In this document: positions 1-7,960 of the stretch, in pieces
Layout: every line of letters begins with the position of its first letter
Position numbering within the stretch: position 1 is the stretch's first letter
Assembly (NCBI RefSeq): GCF_028335745.1
Contig: NZ_CP116477.1
Coordinates: 2,790,001 to 2,854,000, forward strand
Length of the DNA: 64,000 nucleotides
Reading direction: 5' to 3'
Source of the DNA: Pectobacterium sp. A5351
GTDB lineage: Bacteria > Pseudomonadota > Gammaproteobacteria > Enterobacterales > Enterobacteriaceae
Program-made: the position numbers and the translations under genes
The notes under the pieces: model-generated
Database searches by the model: none
What the model saw: only the letters and a program-made list of their open reading frames with translations
What the model was told of the DNA's origin: nothing

Positions 1-1207
1 GCGCCCCGCCACCACCACGGTTGCCCTGACGGCCATTCACAATCGGCTCGGCCTTGATAGACGGATCCGGCTCGTAGCCTTCGATGGCGATACGCGGAAT
101 TTCGCGCTTCAGCAAGCGTTCGATATCACGTAGCAGTTTGTGCTCATCCACACACACCAGCGACAACGCTTCCCCCGTCGCTTCGGCACGACCGGTACGA
201 CCGATACGGTGAACATAATCTTCCGGCACGTTTGGCAACTCATAGTTCACCACGTGCGGCAGTTGGTCGATATCCAGGCCGCGCGCGGCGATATCCGTTG
301 CAACCAGCACGCGAATGCTGCCGTCTTTGAAGTTCGCCAACGCACGGGTTCGCGCCCCCTGACTTTTATTACCGTGGATAGCCGCAGCGGTAATCCCGTC
401 TTTTTCCAGCAGTTCAGCCAGATGGTTAGCGCCGTGTTTGGTGCGGGTAAAGACCAACACCTGCTGCCAGTTATTTTCGCCAATCAGTTGCGACAGCAGT
501 TCACGCTTACGGCGCTTATCGACAAAATGTACGTGCTGCGTAACCAGTTCAGACGGTGTATTACGACGCACTACTTCAACCGAGGCTGGGTTGGTCAGTA
601 ACTTGTTCGCCAGCGCTTTGATCTCATCAGAGAAGGTCGCGGAGAACAACAGGTTTTGGCGTTTCGCAGGCAGCTTCGCCAGTACACGACGAATATCGTG
701 GATGAAGCCCATATCCAGCATGCGGTCCGCTTCATCCAGCACCAGAATTTCAATCTGTGACAGGTCAACGGCGTTCTGGTGTTCAAGATCGAGCAGACGC
801 CCCGGTGTCGCGACCAGAATATCCACACCGCCACGCAGTTTCATCATCTGCGGGTTAATGCTCACCCCACCGAATACGACCAGCGAACGCAGTCGCAGAT
901 ATTTGCTGTACGCCTTCACATTCTCATCAATCTGCGCGGCCAGCTCACGGGTTGGCGTCAGAATCAGCGCCCGCACCGGACGGCGGCCTTTCCCTTTATT
1001 CTGCGCTTCACGGCTGGTCAACAGTTGCAATAACGGCAACGTAAAGCCCGCCGTTTTGCCCGTACCCGTTTGGGCGCTGGCCATTAAATCGCGCCCTTCC
1101 AGCACGACAGGAATCGCCTGACGCTGTACAGGGGTAGGATCGCGATAACCCTGCTCTTCAATCGCGCGCAGAATATCGGCACTCAAGCCGAGAGAATCAA
1201 ATGACAT
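1..1207 (-). CDS. rhlE: ATP-dependent RNA helicase RhlE (partial, C-terminus beyond window)
   Basis: DEAD-box RNA helicase that unwinds short RNA duplexes in ribosome assembly and RNA decay (family knowledge). The frame is open from the ATG at 1207 to the window edge, giving 402 codons. Visible motifs in order are the Q-motif region, AQTGTGKT at residues 45-52, [21 protein letters not shown] and [10 protein letters not shown]. The Arg/Gly-rich C-terminal tail begins near base 1 ([12 protein letters not shown]) and is cut off. In E. coli, rhlE lies near the ybhFSR exporter genes; here decayed pieces of such an exporter follow upstream, so the neighbourhood is conserved but eroded. The assignment is secure; only the tail length is unknown. 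Confidence 0.95.
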   Translation of the reverse strand, partial: MSFDSLGLSADILRAIEEQGYRDPTPVQRQAIPVVLEGRDLMASAQTGTGKTAGFTLPLLQLLTSREAQNKGKGRRPVRALILTPTRELAAQIDENVKAYSKYLRLRSLVVFGGVSINPQMMKLRGGVDILVATPGRLLDLEHQNAVDLSQIEILVLDEADRMLDMGFIHDIRRVLAKLPAKRQNLLFSATFSDEIKALANKLLTNPASVEVVRRNTPSELVTQHVHFVDKRRKRELLSQLIGENNWQQVLVFTRTKHGANHLAELLEKDGITAAAIHGNKSQGARTRALANFKDGSIRVLVATDIAARGLDIDQLPHVVNYELPNVPEDYVHRIGRTGRAEATGEALSLVCVDEHKLLRDIERLLKREIPRIAIEGYEPDPSIKAEPIVNGRQGNRGGGGA

Positions 1208-1443
1208 AAAAAAAACGACTCCAGACCCGCTCTGACCGGACAGCAGCCGGTGTAGTTTTCAGAGGGTCAATAAGGCGGGTTTGACGGGCCACTATTAACG
1301 TAACAACTCATATAACCATTTACGTAAAACAACGACATACGCAACAACCACGATGAAAGGGCACAACTACGGTGCATGACTGCCGACGATTGTAGCAGAG
1401 ATTATGAGCACTAAGGGATTTTTATCTACGCCAGACCACTTTT

Positions 1444-1902
1444 TTAGCGTGACGCAGGAAGGGGCCGTTTTGGCAGTATTCCTGCGGCTGCGACGCCTTG
1501 TAATAAAAACAGTAGGTGCGCCGACAGCGTATTCAGGATCGGCAACAGGTGTTGAGTAAACCGCGTGTCGGATAGGCTATCACACCATGTATCCCGCTTG
1601 CCCCACGCCGGCTGGGACATCGTGAGCTCGTAAAGCGGCATAGTCGACGTCCACAGGCGATCGTGGCCGAATTCCAGCACGCTGTTATCCAGCGCCATAT
1701 TCAGCCCGTTGCTATACACCGACAGGGCGTACAGACTGGAGGCCGTGGTTAAGAACCCGATTCGCTTTGCCAGTAGCGAGGCAGTAATCTTGATCGATGA
1801 CGACAGTTGCGTCAGCGTTTCCAATAACCAGCGGCAATAGTCGGGAACTAACACTCCGCGGCTCAGGCAGCTATCCTGCCCTGCCCGCTGTGAGGCATCC
1901 AT
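1444..1902 (-). pseudogene. Unidentified minus-strand remnant, possibly C-terminal part of a FhuF-like reductase
   Basis: The minus frame is open through 1444-2235, but its first third is antisense to the permease remnant at 1930-2217, so only about 150 C-terminal codons look real. From the ATG at 1902 they read as a mixed helical, soluble-looking protein (for example SSLYALSVYSNGLNMALDN and RFTQHLLPILNTLSAHL). The layout loosely recalls siderophore-iron reductases of the FhuF type, but no Cys-rich FeS motif is seen at the C-terminus. I do not recognise it with confidence. It abuts the broken permease at about 1905-1930, which suggests a recombination or deletion junction. It is called a pseudogene because no convincing N-terminus exists. 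Confidence 0.35.
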
Positions 1903-1929
1903 TAATTGCAGCGTGCCGGAGAGCATCGC

Positions 1930-2330
1930 CCACTGCTGTTTGTGATAAGCAGTCTGTTTCTTGCCAACACGTTGGGCATGGGGTTGCTGATCTCCCTCCT
2001 CACCCGCAACCAGTTCAACGCCGCGATGGTGGCGCTGAATGCGGCATTCCTGCCAACGATTATGCTGTCCGACTTTGTTTTTGAAATCGACAGCATGCCG
2101 GAATTTGTCCGTGGCGTGTCGTACATTATCCGGGCACGTTATTTTGTCAGTACGCTGCTGCGGTTTTACACCACGATGCTGATCTATGACCTGTCGCAGG
2201 TCGCTTTGGTCTACTGATTTCCTCACTCTGCTCAATGCAGCCGCAGGCGTTTATCGGCATGTTCGTCTTCCTGATGCCCGCGGTTCTGCTTTCCGGCTAT
2301 GTTTCACCGGTTGAGAACATGCCGATCTAA
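1930..2330 (+). pseudogene. Remnants of two ABC-2 type permeases (YbhS/YbhR-like)
   Basis: Bases 1930-2217 encode an ABC-2 permease segment ([21 protein letters not shown], then [14 protein letters not shown]) like YbhS. It stops at 2215-2217. In another frame, 2233-2330 encodes [23 protein letters not shown], the typical mid-to-late segment of the partner permease YbhR. Neither has a start, N-terminus or ATPase partner. Intact ybhFSR lies between rhlE and ybhL/moa in E. coli, so this is best read as the scar of a deleted exporter operon. The gene identity is family-level; the decay is directly visible from two short fragments in different frames. Confidence 0.75.
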
Positions 2331-2389
2331 ATAGCTATATGGACACCTACCCGCGCTTGCACTGGGTAGGTATCCATATAGCTATTTAG
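2327..2389. repeat. Long inverted repeat, 26-bp arms
   Basis: Arms at 2327-2352 and 2364-2389 are reverse complements apart from one mismatch (C2344 against A2372), around an 11-base loop. The left arm begins at the stop codon of the YbhR-like remnant and the right arm ends just before the DsbC-like tail. There is no T-tract on either side, so it is not a standard terminator. It may be a palindromic repeat or the footprint of a rearrangement. Confidence 0.85.
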
Positions 2390-2391
2390 GC

Positions 2392-2502
2392 AAGAAGATG
2401 AATATTAGCGGAACCCCCACTATCTTCTTTTTAGATGGAAGCAGCCAACAAGGCGTTATGGAAATAGATGCACTGGAGAAAAAATGGGCAAGCATAAAAT
2501 AG
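2392..2502 (+). pseudogene. C-terminal fragment of a DsbC/DsbG-like thioredoxin-fold protein
   Basis: The frame reads KKMNISGTPTIFFLDGSS and on to ALEKKWASIK-stop. The GTP-T-I-F-F stretch followed by DG is the cis-proline strand and the last strand/helix of DsbC/DsbG-type thiol-disulfide isomerases. The CXXC-bearing N-terminal part is absent; upstream sequence is the long inverted repeat. An ATG at 2398 exists, but the product would lack the active site. It is read as a gene remnant, possibly left by an excised mobile region. The family assignment rests on about 35 residues. Confidence 0.5.
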
Positions 2503-2544
2503 TTCAATACAAATGTTGCAGCTAGAAACAATACTTACCCAGCA

Positions 2545-2585
2545 ACATACCCGAAGCAGAAAGCGATCGTCTATTTCGGGTATGT
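2545..2585. repeat. 11-bp inverted repeat downstream of ybhL
   Basis: Perfect arms ACATACCCGAA (2545-2555) and TTCGGGTATGT (2575-2585) lie 12 bases beyond the ybhL stop. The position suits a transcription terminator or mRNA 3' hairpin for ybhL, but no T-run follows on the minus strand, so factor-independent termination is doubtful. Confidence 0.55.
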
Positions 2586-2597
2586 AATAGCGACAGT

Positions 2598-3305
2598 TTA
2601 ACGACGGTTACCGAAAATACGCAGCAGCATCAGGAACAGGTTGATGAAGTCTAGGTACAGGGTCAACGCACCCACGATGGAATATTTGCGGAAGCTGTCT
2701 TTGTCATCAACGGACAGTTGCTCGCCGATATTTTTCAGCTTCTGGGTGTCATACGCCGTCAGCCCGACAAACACCACCACGCCAATATAGGTTACCGCCC
2801 ACATGAGCGCTTCGCTCTTCAGCCACAGATTCACCAGAGAAGCCAGCACAATCCCGATCAGCGCCATAAACAGCATACTACCGAAACCGCTCAAATCCCG
2901 CTTTGTGGTGTAGCCGTACAGGCTCATCGCCCCAAACATCCCGGCCGTAATCACAAACGTACTGGCGATGGATTCACCGGAGTACATAATGAAAATGCTG
3001 GAGAGCGTTAGCCCCGTCAGCGCGGAATAAAGCATAAACAGCGACGTGGCGACCGCACCGCTCAGGCGCTGTACCATGCCAGAAATCACAAAAACCAGCC
3101 CCAGTTGGGCGATGATCAATCCGAAGAAAGTGATCTGGCTGGAGAAGACAAAATTCAGTACGGCAGGCGTATTCGCCGCGTACCAGGAGACGAACGCCGT
3201 TAGCAGCAGGCCGCAGGTCATCCAGCCGTAAACCTGTGCCATATAGGCCTGGAGACCCGACTGCGAGCGCTCAACGATTGAATCCGAGCGTGGATATCTG
3301 TCCAT
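2598..3305 (-). CDS. ybhL: Bax inhibitor-1 family inner-membrane protein YbhL
   Basis: Integral membrane protein of 235 residues in the BI-1/UPF0005 (TMBIM) family. Members are proton- or calcium-leak-like channels; the E. coli role is not settled. The N-terminus (MDRYPRSDSIVERSQSGLQA) and the seven hydrophobic segments from about residue 26 to 230 match the family in length and order. The acidic conserved tail motif is seen as AYDTQKLKNI near residue 185. It stands alone between the exporter scar and moaE on the same strand as moaABCDE, 112 bases from moaE, which fits E. coli gene order. Confidence 0.9.
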   Translation of the reverse strand: MDRYPRSDSIVERSQSGLQAYMAQVYGWMTCGLLLTAFVSWYAANTPAVLNFVFSSQITFFGLIIAQLGLVFVISGMVQRLSGAVATSLFMLYSALTGLTLSSIFIMYSGESIASTFVITAGMFGAMSLYGYTTKRDLSGFGSMLFMALIGIVLASLVNLWLKSEALMWAVTYIGVVVFVGLTAYDTQKLKNIGEQLSVDDKDSFRKYSIVGALTLYLDFINLFLMLLRIFGNRR

Positions 3306-3417
3306 GATGTTACCTTTGCATAAAGTTATCTAATTAACGCGGCGTAAACCGCCCGTTTGGGGACTCGAGACTGAATATTCTCTCCCCGCTATCCTTTTAT
3401 CCTAACACAGAAATGGA

Positions 3418-3870
3418 CTACCAGCGCTGCGCGGCCTGCTTATCGCTATCGCGTGATTCCACCCAGCGTTCGCCTTCCGGCGTCGCTTCACGCTTCCAGA
3501 ACGGTGCCCGGGTTTTCAGATAATCCATAATAAATTGGGCGGCATCAAACGCCGCGCTGCGGTGGGCCGCACTGACGCCAACGAACACAATTTCATCGCC
3601 CGGATAGAGTGCGCCCACCCGATGAATCACGCTCACACGCGGCAGTTCCCAGCGCTCGCGGGCCAGCTCGACAATCTCCGCCAGCGCCTTTTCCGTCATG
3701 CCGGGGTAATGTTCCAGCGTCAACGCGCTGACGTCTTTCGCCAGATTGTGATTACGCACCTTACCCGTGAACGTCACCACCGCGCCGTCTTCATCACACT
3801 GCGCCAGCCACTGATATTCATCCCCTACGCTGAAGTTCTCTTCACCGACCCGAATACGCGTTTCTGTCAC
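3418..3870 (-). CDS. moaE: Molybdopterin synthase catalytic subunit MoaE
   Basis: Large subunit of molybdopterin synthase. With thiocarboxylated MoaD it inserts the dithiolene sulfurs into cyclic pyranopterin monophosphate. It has 150 residues, the same as E. coli MoaE. The conserved segments FTGKVRNHN, LEHYPGMTE, HRVG and YLKTRAPFWKRE are present, the last carrying the catalytic lysines. It starts with GTG at 3870, two bases after the moaD stop, so translation is probably coupled. It is the last gene of the moa operon. Confidence 0.97.
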   Translation of the reverse strand: MTETRIRVGEENFSVGDEYQWLAQCDEDGAVVTFTGKVRNHNLAKDVSALTLEHYPGMTEKALAEIVELARERWELPRVSVIHRVGALYPGDEIVFVGVSAAHRSAAFDAAQFIMDYLKTRAPFWKREATPEGERWVESRDSDKQAAQRW

Positions 3871-3872
3871 GA

Positions 3873-4118
3873 TCAGCCCCCTGTCACCGGTGGGAAAAAC
3901 GCCACTTCATCGCCGTCCTGTAGCGGGTGAGTCAGCTCAACCAGTGACTGGTTCACCGCGACCAGCAGCTTGCCCGATTCCAGCGCCAGCGCCCAGCGCG
4001 CGCCACGCTGGCACAGCGCCTGTCTCACGTCCTCGACGGTGAGGTACTCAGCAGGCAGTGACAGGCTGTCTGTCTCGATCAGTTCACGGACTTGTGCAAA
4101 AAACAGAATCGTAATCAT
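3873..4118 (-). CDS. moaD: Molybdopterin synthase sulfur carrier subunit MoaD
   Basis: Ubiquitin-like sulfur carrier of 81 residues ending in the required Gly-Gly (PPVTGG). MoeB adenylates the C-terminus, which then carries the thiocarboxylate used by MoaE. The start chosen is the ATG at 4118 ([12 protein letters not shown]), which overlaps the moaC stop as ATGA. A longer open frame upstream is antisense-free but lies inside moaC and gives no family match. Length and both termini agree with E. coli MoaD. Confidence 0.97.
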   Translation of the reverse strand: MITILFFAQVRELIETDSLSLPAEYLTVEDVRQALCQRGARWALALESGKLLVAVNQSLVELTHPLQDGDEVAFFPPVTGG

Positions 4119-4609
4119 GCTCCCTCCGCCGTAAAATCGCCGGATTTTCCGCCGCTTTTCGCAAGCAGGCGCACCGGACCAATCACCATATCTTTCTGCA
4201 CAGCCTTGCACATGTCATAGATGGTCAGCGCAGCGACAGAAGCGGCCGTCAGCGCTTCCATCTCTACGCCCGTTTTCCCCGTCAGGCGACACACAGATTC
4301 AATGCGAACCCGATTGTGTTCCGGCTGTGCTTCCAGCTCGACAGCAACCTTGCTCAGCAGCAGCGGGTGGCAAAGAGGGATCAGTTCCCAGGTACGTTTC
4401 GCCGCCTGAATGCCGGCAATGCGCGCGGTGGCGAACACATCCCCCTTGTGATGGCTACCGGCAATAATCATCGCCAGCGTCTGCGGTGCCATTTCAACAA
4501 AGGCTTCCGCGCGGGCTTCGCGCACGGTTTCCGCTTTGGCGGAAACATCCACCATCGAGGCTTCGCCAACGGCGTTAATGTGGGTCAATTGTGGCTTAAG
4601 TGATGACAT
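4115..4609 (-). CDS. moaC: Cyclic pyranopterin monophosphate synthase MoaC
   Basis: With MoaA, MoaC converts GTP-derived 3',8-cyclo-7,8-dihydroGTP into cyclic pyranopterin monophosphate, the first step of molybdenum cofactor synthesis. It has 164 residues; the hallmark stretches [34 protein letters not shown] and [11 protein letters not shown] are present, including the active-site His and Lys residues. It lies 18 bases downstream of moaB and overlaps moaD by 4 bases. Confidence 0.97.
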   Translation of the reverse strand: MSSLKPQLTHINAVGEASMVDVSAKAETVREARAEAFVEMAPQTLAMIIAGSHHKGDVFATARIAGIQAAKRTWELIPLCHPLLLSKVAVELEAQPEHNRVRIESVCRLTGKTGVEMEALTAASVAALTIYDMCKAVQKDMVIGPVRLLAKSGGKSGDFTAEGA

Positions 4610-4627
4610 AGTGAATAAGGCTTACCG

Positions 4628-5146
4628 TTAAGAGGTTTTTTTCAAATGTGGGGTGAAATTGCACGGTTTCTGGCGCGCATCCAACTGTTCCTGAATGATG
4701 CGTTCCCATGCTGTGCGACAGGCGCGAGTCGAACCTGGCATAGCGAAAATCACCGTCTGATTCGCCAGACCGGCAAGCGCACGGGATTGCAGCGTCGCCG
4801 TACCGATATCTTCATACGACACCATACGAAACAATTCGCCGAAGCCTTCGATTTCCCGATCGAACAAAACACCAATGGCTTCCGGCACCACATCCCCTGC
4901 GGTAAAGCCCGTTCCACCGTTAATCAGAATGCCCTGCACGGTGTCACTGGCAATCCACGTCGAGATCTGTGCCCGAATCTGATACAGGTTCTCTTTCACA
5001 ATGGCACTCTCGACAATACGATGCCCTGCTGACTGCGCCGCTTCGCGCAGATAGTCGCCGGAGGTGTCATCTTCCGCCGTACGGCGCTCGGAAACGGTCA
5101 GTACCGCAAGGTTGAGAGAAACGAATTCGCTGCTGACTTTGCTCAT
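4628..5146 (-). CDS. moaB: Molybdenum cofactor biosynthesis protein MoaB
   Basis: MogA/MoaB-type protein of 172 residues, a trimeric fold that binds or adenylates molybdopterin. In enterobacteria MogA does the main reaction and the MoaB role is less clear. NGGTGFTAGDVVPEA (the GGTG loop) and MPGSTRACRTAW are the family signatures. It sits between moaA and moaC as in E. coli, 34 bases after the moaA stop. Confidence 0.95.
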   Translation of the reverse strand: MSKVSSEFVSLNLAVLTVSERRTAEDDTSGDYLREAAQSAGHRIVESAIVKENLYQIRAQISTWIASDTVQGILINGGTGFTAGDVVPEAIGVLFDREIEGFGELFRMVSYEDIGTATLQSRALAGLANQTVIFAMPGSTRACRTAWERIIQEQLDARQKPCNFTPHLKKTS

Positions 5147-5180
5147 GCCAGGCTCCTTTAAGAATCAGTGATGTCGCGGA

Positions 5181-6170
5181 TTAACCGCCGATAAATGACA
5201 GGTTTTGCGTGATACCGCTATTCCCTTCATGCAGGAAGTGGGTCTGCTTCTTCGCCGACAGCCCGCCCGAGATACGCATTTTCAAATCATCGAGATGGCG
5301 ATCGTCGGCCAGTAAATCACGCAGTGGAATACCCTGTTCGCCAAAGAGACACAGATGCAGATTACCGATAGCAGACACACGAAGACGGTTACAACTCAGG
5401 CAGAAATCTTTCTCATACGGCATAATCAGCCCGATTTCCCCCTGATAGTCTGGATGGCAGAACACCTGTGCCGGACCGTCGCTGCGGGCTCGTTGTTGTT
5501 GCTGCCAGCCTTGCTGCAATAGCTGCTGGCGAATCACCTCGCCGGAAACGTGGTGACGGCGAAACAGCTCCCCCCCTTCTCCCGTTTCCATCAGTTCAAT
5601 AAAACGTAGTTGAATCGGGCGGTGTTTAATCCAGTCGAGAAAAGTTTTCAGGCTGCCCGCGTTGACATCGCGCATCAGCACCGTGTTGACTTTAACCTTG
5701 GCAAAGCCGCAGTCAAATGCGGCATCAATGCCGTCCATCACCTGCCGGAATTTATCCTGCCCGGTAATCGCATGAAACTGGCGTGCATCCAGGCTGTCCA
5801 CGCTAACGTTCAGCGCGGTGAGTCCCGCATCACGCCACTGCGCAACATCCCGCGCAAGACGGTAGCCGTTGGTGGTAACGGCCAGCGTACGAATCGCGGG
5901 GTTTTCGCGGATTGCGGCGATAATATCGACAAAGTCACGGCGCAGAGACGGTTCGCCGCCAGTAAGGCGAACTTTTTCCGTCCCCAATTCGGCGAAAGCG
6001 CGGCTGACGCGACGGATTTCATCAAGTGATAAAAAGCGATGCGGATTGGTGCCATTGGCCTGATAGCCATCCGGCAGACAGTAGGTACAACGAAAATTGC
6101 AGACGTCTGTGATAGACAGACGCAAATAGTAGAACTTGCGCGCAAACGCATCAGTCAGTTGACTCACCAT
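5181..6170 (-). CDS. moaA: GTP 3',8-cyclase MoaA (radical SAM)
   Basis: Radical-SAM enzyme that cyclises GTP to 3',8-cyclo-7,8-dihydroGTP. It has 329 residues, as in E. coli. The N-terminal 4Fe-4S motif is Cys24-x3-Cys28-x2-Cys31 (CNFRCTYC); the second cluster cysteines lie in FCLSCNRLR and LHLCLFG; the protein ends in the Gly-Gly needed for activity. The start is the ATG at 6170 ([13 protein letters not shown]); the upstream open frame runs into the leader RNA and is not coding. It is the first gene of moaABCDE, and its leader carries a Moco riboswitch-like structure. Confidence 0.97.
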   Translation of the reverse strand: MVSQLTDAFARKFYYLRLSITDVCNFRCTYCLPDGYQANGTNPHRFLSLDEIRRVSRAFAELGTEKVRLTGGEPSLRRDFVDIIAAIRENPAIRTLAVTTNGYRLARDVAQWRDAGLTALNVSVDSLDARQFHAITGQDKFRQVMDGIDAAFDCGFAKVKVNTVLMRDVNAGSLKTFLDWIKHRPIQLRFIELMETGEGGELFRRHHVSGEVIRQQLLQQGWQQQQRARSDGPAQVFCHPDYQGEIGLIMPYEKDFCLSCNRLRVSAIGNLHLCLFGEQGIPLRDLLADDRHLDDLKMRISGGLSAKKQTHFLHEGNSGITQNLSFIGG

Positions 6171-6176
6171 AAACAC

Positions 6177-6297
6177 CTTTCCAAATACGGGAGATGCAGG
6201 CATTTCTACCTCGCACCCTGGTGACCGCGAAGGCCACGGCCAGGGCACCGTATCACGCGCACGACGCGCATCACGTAGGCACCAAGGCTAGGAGTTT
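6177..6297 (-). promoter_or_regulatory. Probable molybdenum cofactor (Moco) riboswitch in the moaA leader
   Basis: Read on the minus strand, the leader has ACTCCTAGCCT, then GATACGG pairing with CCGTAT further down, and an inner CCCTGG/CCAGGG helix enclosing TTCGCGG-type loops. It ends with CCCGTATTTGGAAAGG just before the moaA start. The order and several stretches match my memory of the E. coli moaA leader, the founding example of the Moco RNA motif. By analogy, cofactor binding would lower moa expression. This was judged by eye, with no covariance search. Confidence 0.8.
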
Positions 6298-6592
6298 GAT
6301 TCCTATCGGTTATCCGTTAAACAGCAATGAATCAACCAATAAAGAATCGTGATTTCATTGAACAGTTTACTGCGAAAAAGCGCAGTCAACCACTCTCAAA
6401 ACCGGTATATAAATAAATATATAACGAATTTTCAATACCTTATGATGCACAGCATACGGGAAAATGCGCCACAGAAATTGTCTCAGGTCATACCCGTGTG
6501 AGGATTTTTCGCGTTTTAAGCTGAAATCAGCTACCTTAGCGACAATTGTCACACACACTTCATATCCCTCTGGCTCATTCTTAAGGTTTTCT

Positions 6593-7504
6593 ATGCGCAA
6601 TCGCACGTTGGCCGACCTCGACAGGGTTGTCGCACTAGGAGGCGGACACGGCTTAGGTCGTGTGATGTCTTCACTCTCTTCCCTGGGTTCACGGCTAACC
6701 GGCATTGTCACAACGACGGATAACGGTGGCTCTACTGGCCGCATCCGGCGTTCCGAAGGCGGCATTGCCTGGGGCGATACCCGCAACTGCCTGAATCAAC
6801 TGATTACTACGCCCAGTGTGGCATCTGCGATGTTTGAGTATCGGTTTAACGGTAACGGTGAACTTGCCGGACACAATCTGGGTAATCTGATGCTAAAAGC
6901 GCTCGATCACCTGAGCGTGCGCCCGCTGGAAGCCATCAATCTGATTCGCAACCTGCTCAAAGTGGATGCCTTTTTAATTCCGATGTCCGAGCATCCGGTC
7001 GATTTAATGGCGATTGATGAACAGGGCAACCCTGTTTATGGCGAAGTCGAGATCGATCAACTGGCGGCTTTACCGCAAGATTTGATGCTGTACCCGACGG
7101 TACAGGCCACGCGCGAGGCGATTGATGCCATCGCCAAAGCCGACCTGATTTTGATTGGCCCCGGCAGTTTTCTGACTAGCCTGATGCCGCTACTGCTGCT
7201 GGACGATCTGACACAGGCGCTCCGCCGCACGCCCGCCCCCATGGTCTACATCGGCAATCTGGGCAGCGAGCAGAGTAATCCCGCCGCCCGTCTGACATTG
7301 GCGGAGAAACTGTCCTGGATTGAACGCAAAGTGGGTAAATCGGTGGTGGACGTGGCGATCGTCGGTCCGAAAGTCGATGTCAGTCAGATCGGCGACCGCC
7401 TGATCGTGCAGCAAGAACTGGCCGCAGCAGATGTGCCTCACCATCATGATCGTGAGCGACTGCGCCAGGCTATCGACCGTGCGCTACAGTTACTGGGCTC
7501 TTAA
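6593..7504 (+). CDS. yvcK: Gluconeogenesis factor family protein YvcK (YbhK)
   Basis: CofD/YvcK-fold protein of 303 residues. In Bacillus YvcK binds UDP-sugars and is needed for growth on gluconeogenic carbon and for normal cell shape; the enterobacterial YbhK role is not established. The nucleotide loop ALGGGHGLG lies at residues 14-22, followed by [26 protein letters not shown] and GHNLGNL, all conserved in E. coli YbhK. The start is the ATG at 6593, after TTAAGG; the longer frame from 6464 has no match. It is divergent from moaA and its stop overlaps the stop of the next, convergent gene. Confidence 0.93.
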   Translation: MRNRTLADLDRVVALGGGHGLGRVMSSLSSLGSRLTGIVTTTDNGGSTGRIRRSEGGIAWGDTRNCLNQLITTPSVASAMFEYRFNGNGELAGHNLGNLMLKALDHLSVRPLEAINLIRNLLKVDAFLIPMSEHPVDLMAIDEQGNPVYGEVEIDQLAALPQDLMLYPTVQATREAIDAIAKADLILIGPGSFLTSLMPLLLLDDLTQALRRTPAPMVYIGNLGSEQSNPAARLTLAEKLSWIERKVGKSVVDVAIVGPKVDVSQIGDRLIVQQELAAADVPHHHDRERLRQAIDRALQLLGS

Positions 7505-7935
7505 TCCCGTAGCCACGGCGTATAAGTCACGCCAATCAACATCCCTTCGGGACTCAGGAAACGCGTGACCTGCTGTCCCCAGGGTTCAAGGCGATTCTCG
7601 ACCAGTAGCGCATAGCCTTGCGCTTTTAGCGTACCGGTCGCTTCCGTCATGTCCGCCACTTCAAATTCCAGCCAGCTTTGCGGTTCAGGCAGATCCGCAG
7701 GCCAGTTCTCGTGTCCGAAACAGGATTCGCTGGCCTGTGACAGTGGCCACAGGGCGAAATGTTTTACACCACCCATTTCATCGCTCACCAGATAGTCGCT
7801 CCCTTCCGCAACGGGCTTCAGCGGTAATTTCAGCGTATCGACATAGAGCGCATGGCTGGCAGACAGCGATTTCACGATCGGCCCGAAACCCGCCACAAAC
7901 AGCACTTCAACACCCGGTATAATAGGGTCCATCAT
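7501..7935 (-). CDS. VOC (glyoxalase/bleomycin resistance fold) family protein
   Basis: A 144-residue protein with one vicinal-oxygen-chelate module pair. Its N-terminal half carries the first beta-alpha-beta unit ([20 protein letters not shown]) and the C-terminal half ends [16 protein letters not shown], which is typical of the fold. The substrate cannot be told. An ATG pair lies at 7935 and 7932 behind GGAGG; either could start the protein, and the longer frame to 8046 has no support. It is convergent with yvcK (4-base stop overlap) and lies 25 bases upstream of the uvrB stop region, on the uvrB strand. Confidence 0.8.
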   Translation of the reverse strand: MMDPIIPGVEVLFVAGFGPIVKSLSASHALYVDTLKLPLKPVAEGSDYLVSDEMGGVKHFALWPLSQASESCFGHENWPADLPEPQSWLEFEVADMTEATGTLKAQGYALLVENRLEPWGQQVTRFLSPEGMLIGVTYTPWLRD

Positions 7936-7960
7936 TGATCCTCCGTGAGTGCTTGCATCG

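Noticed and set aside
438..1121. 227-codon plus-strand frame
   Set aside because: Antisense to the clear rhlE gene; Ser/Arg-rich shadow translation.
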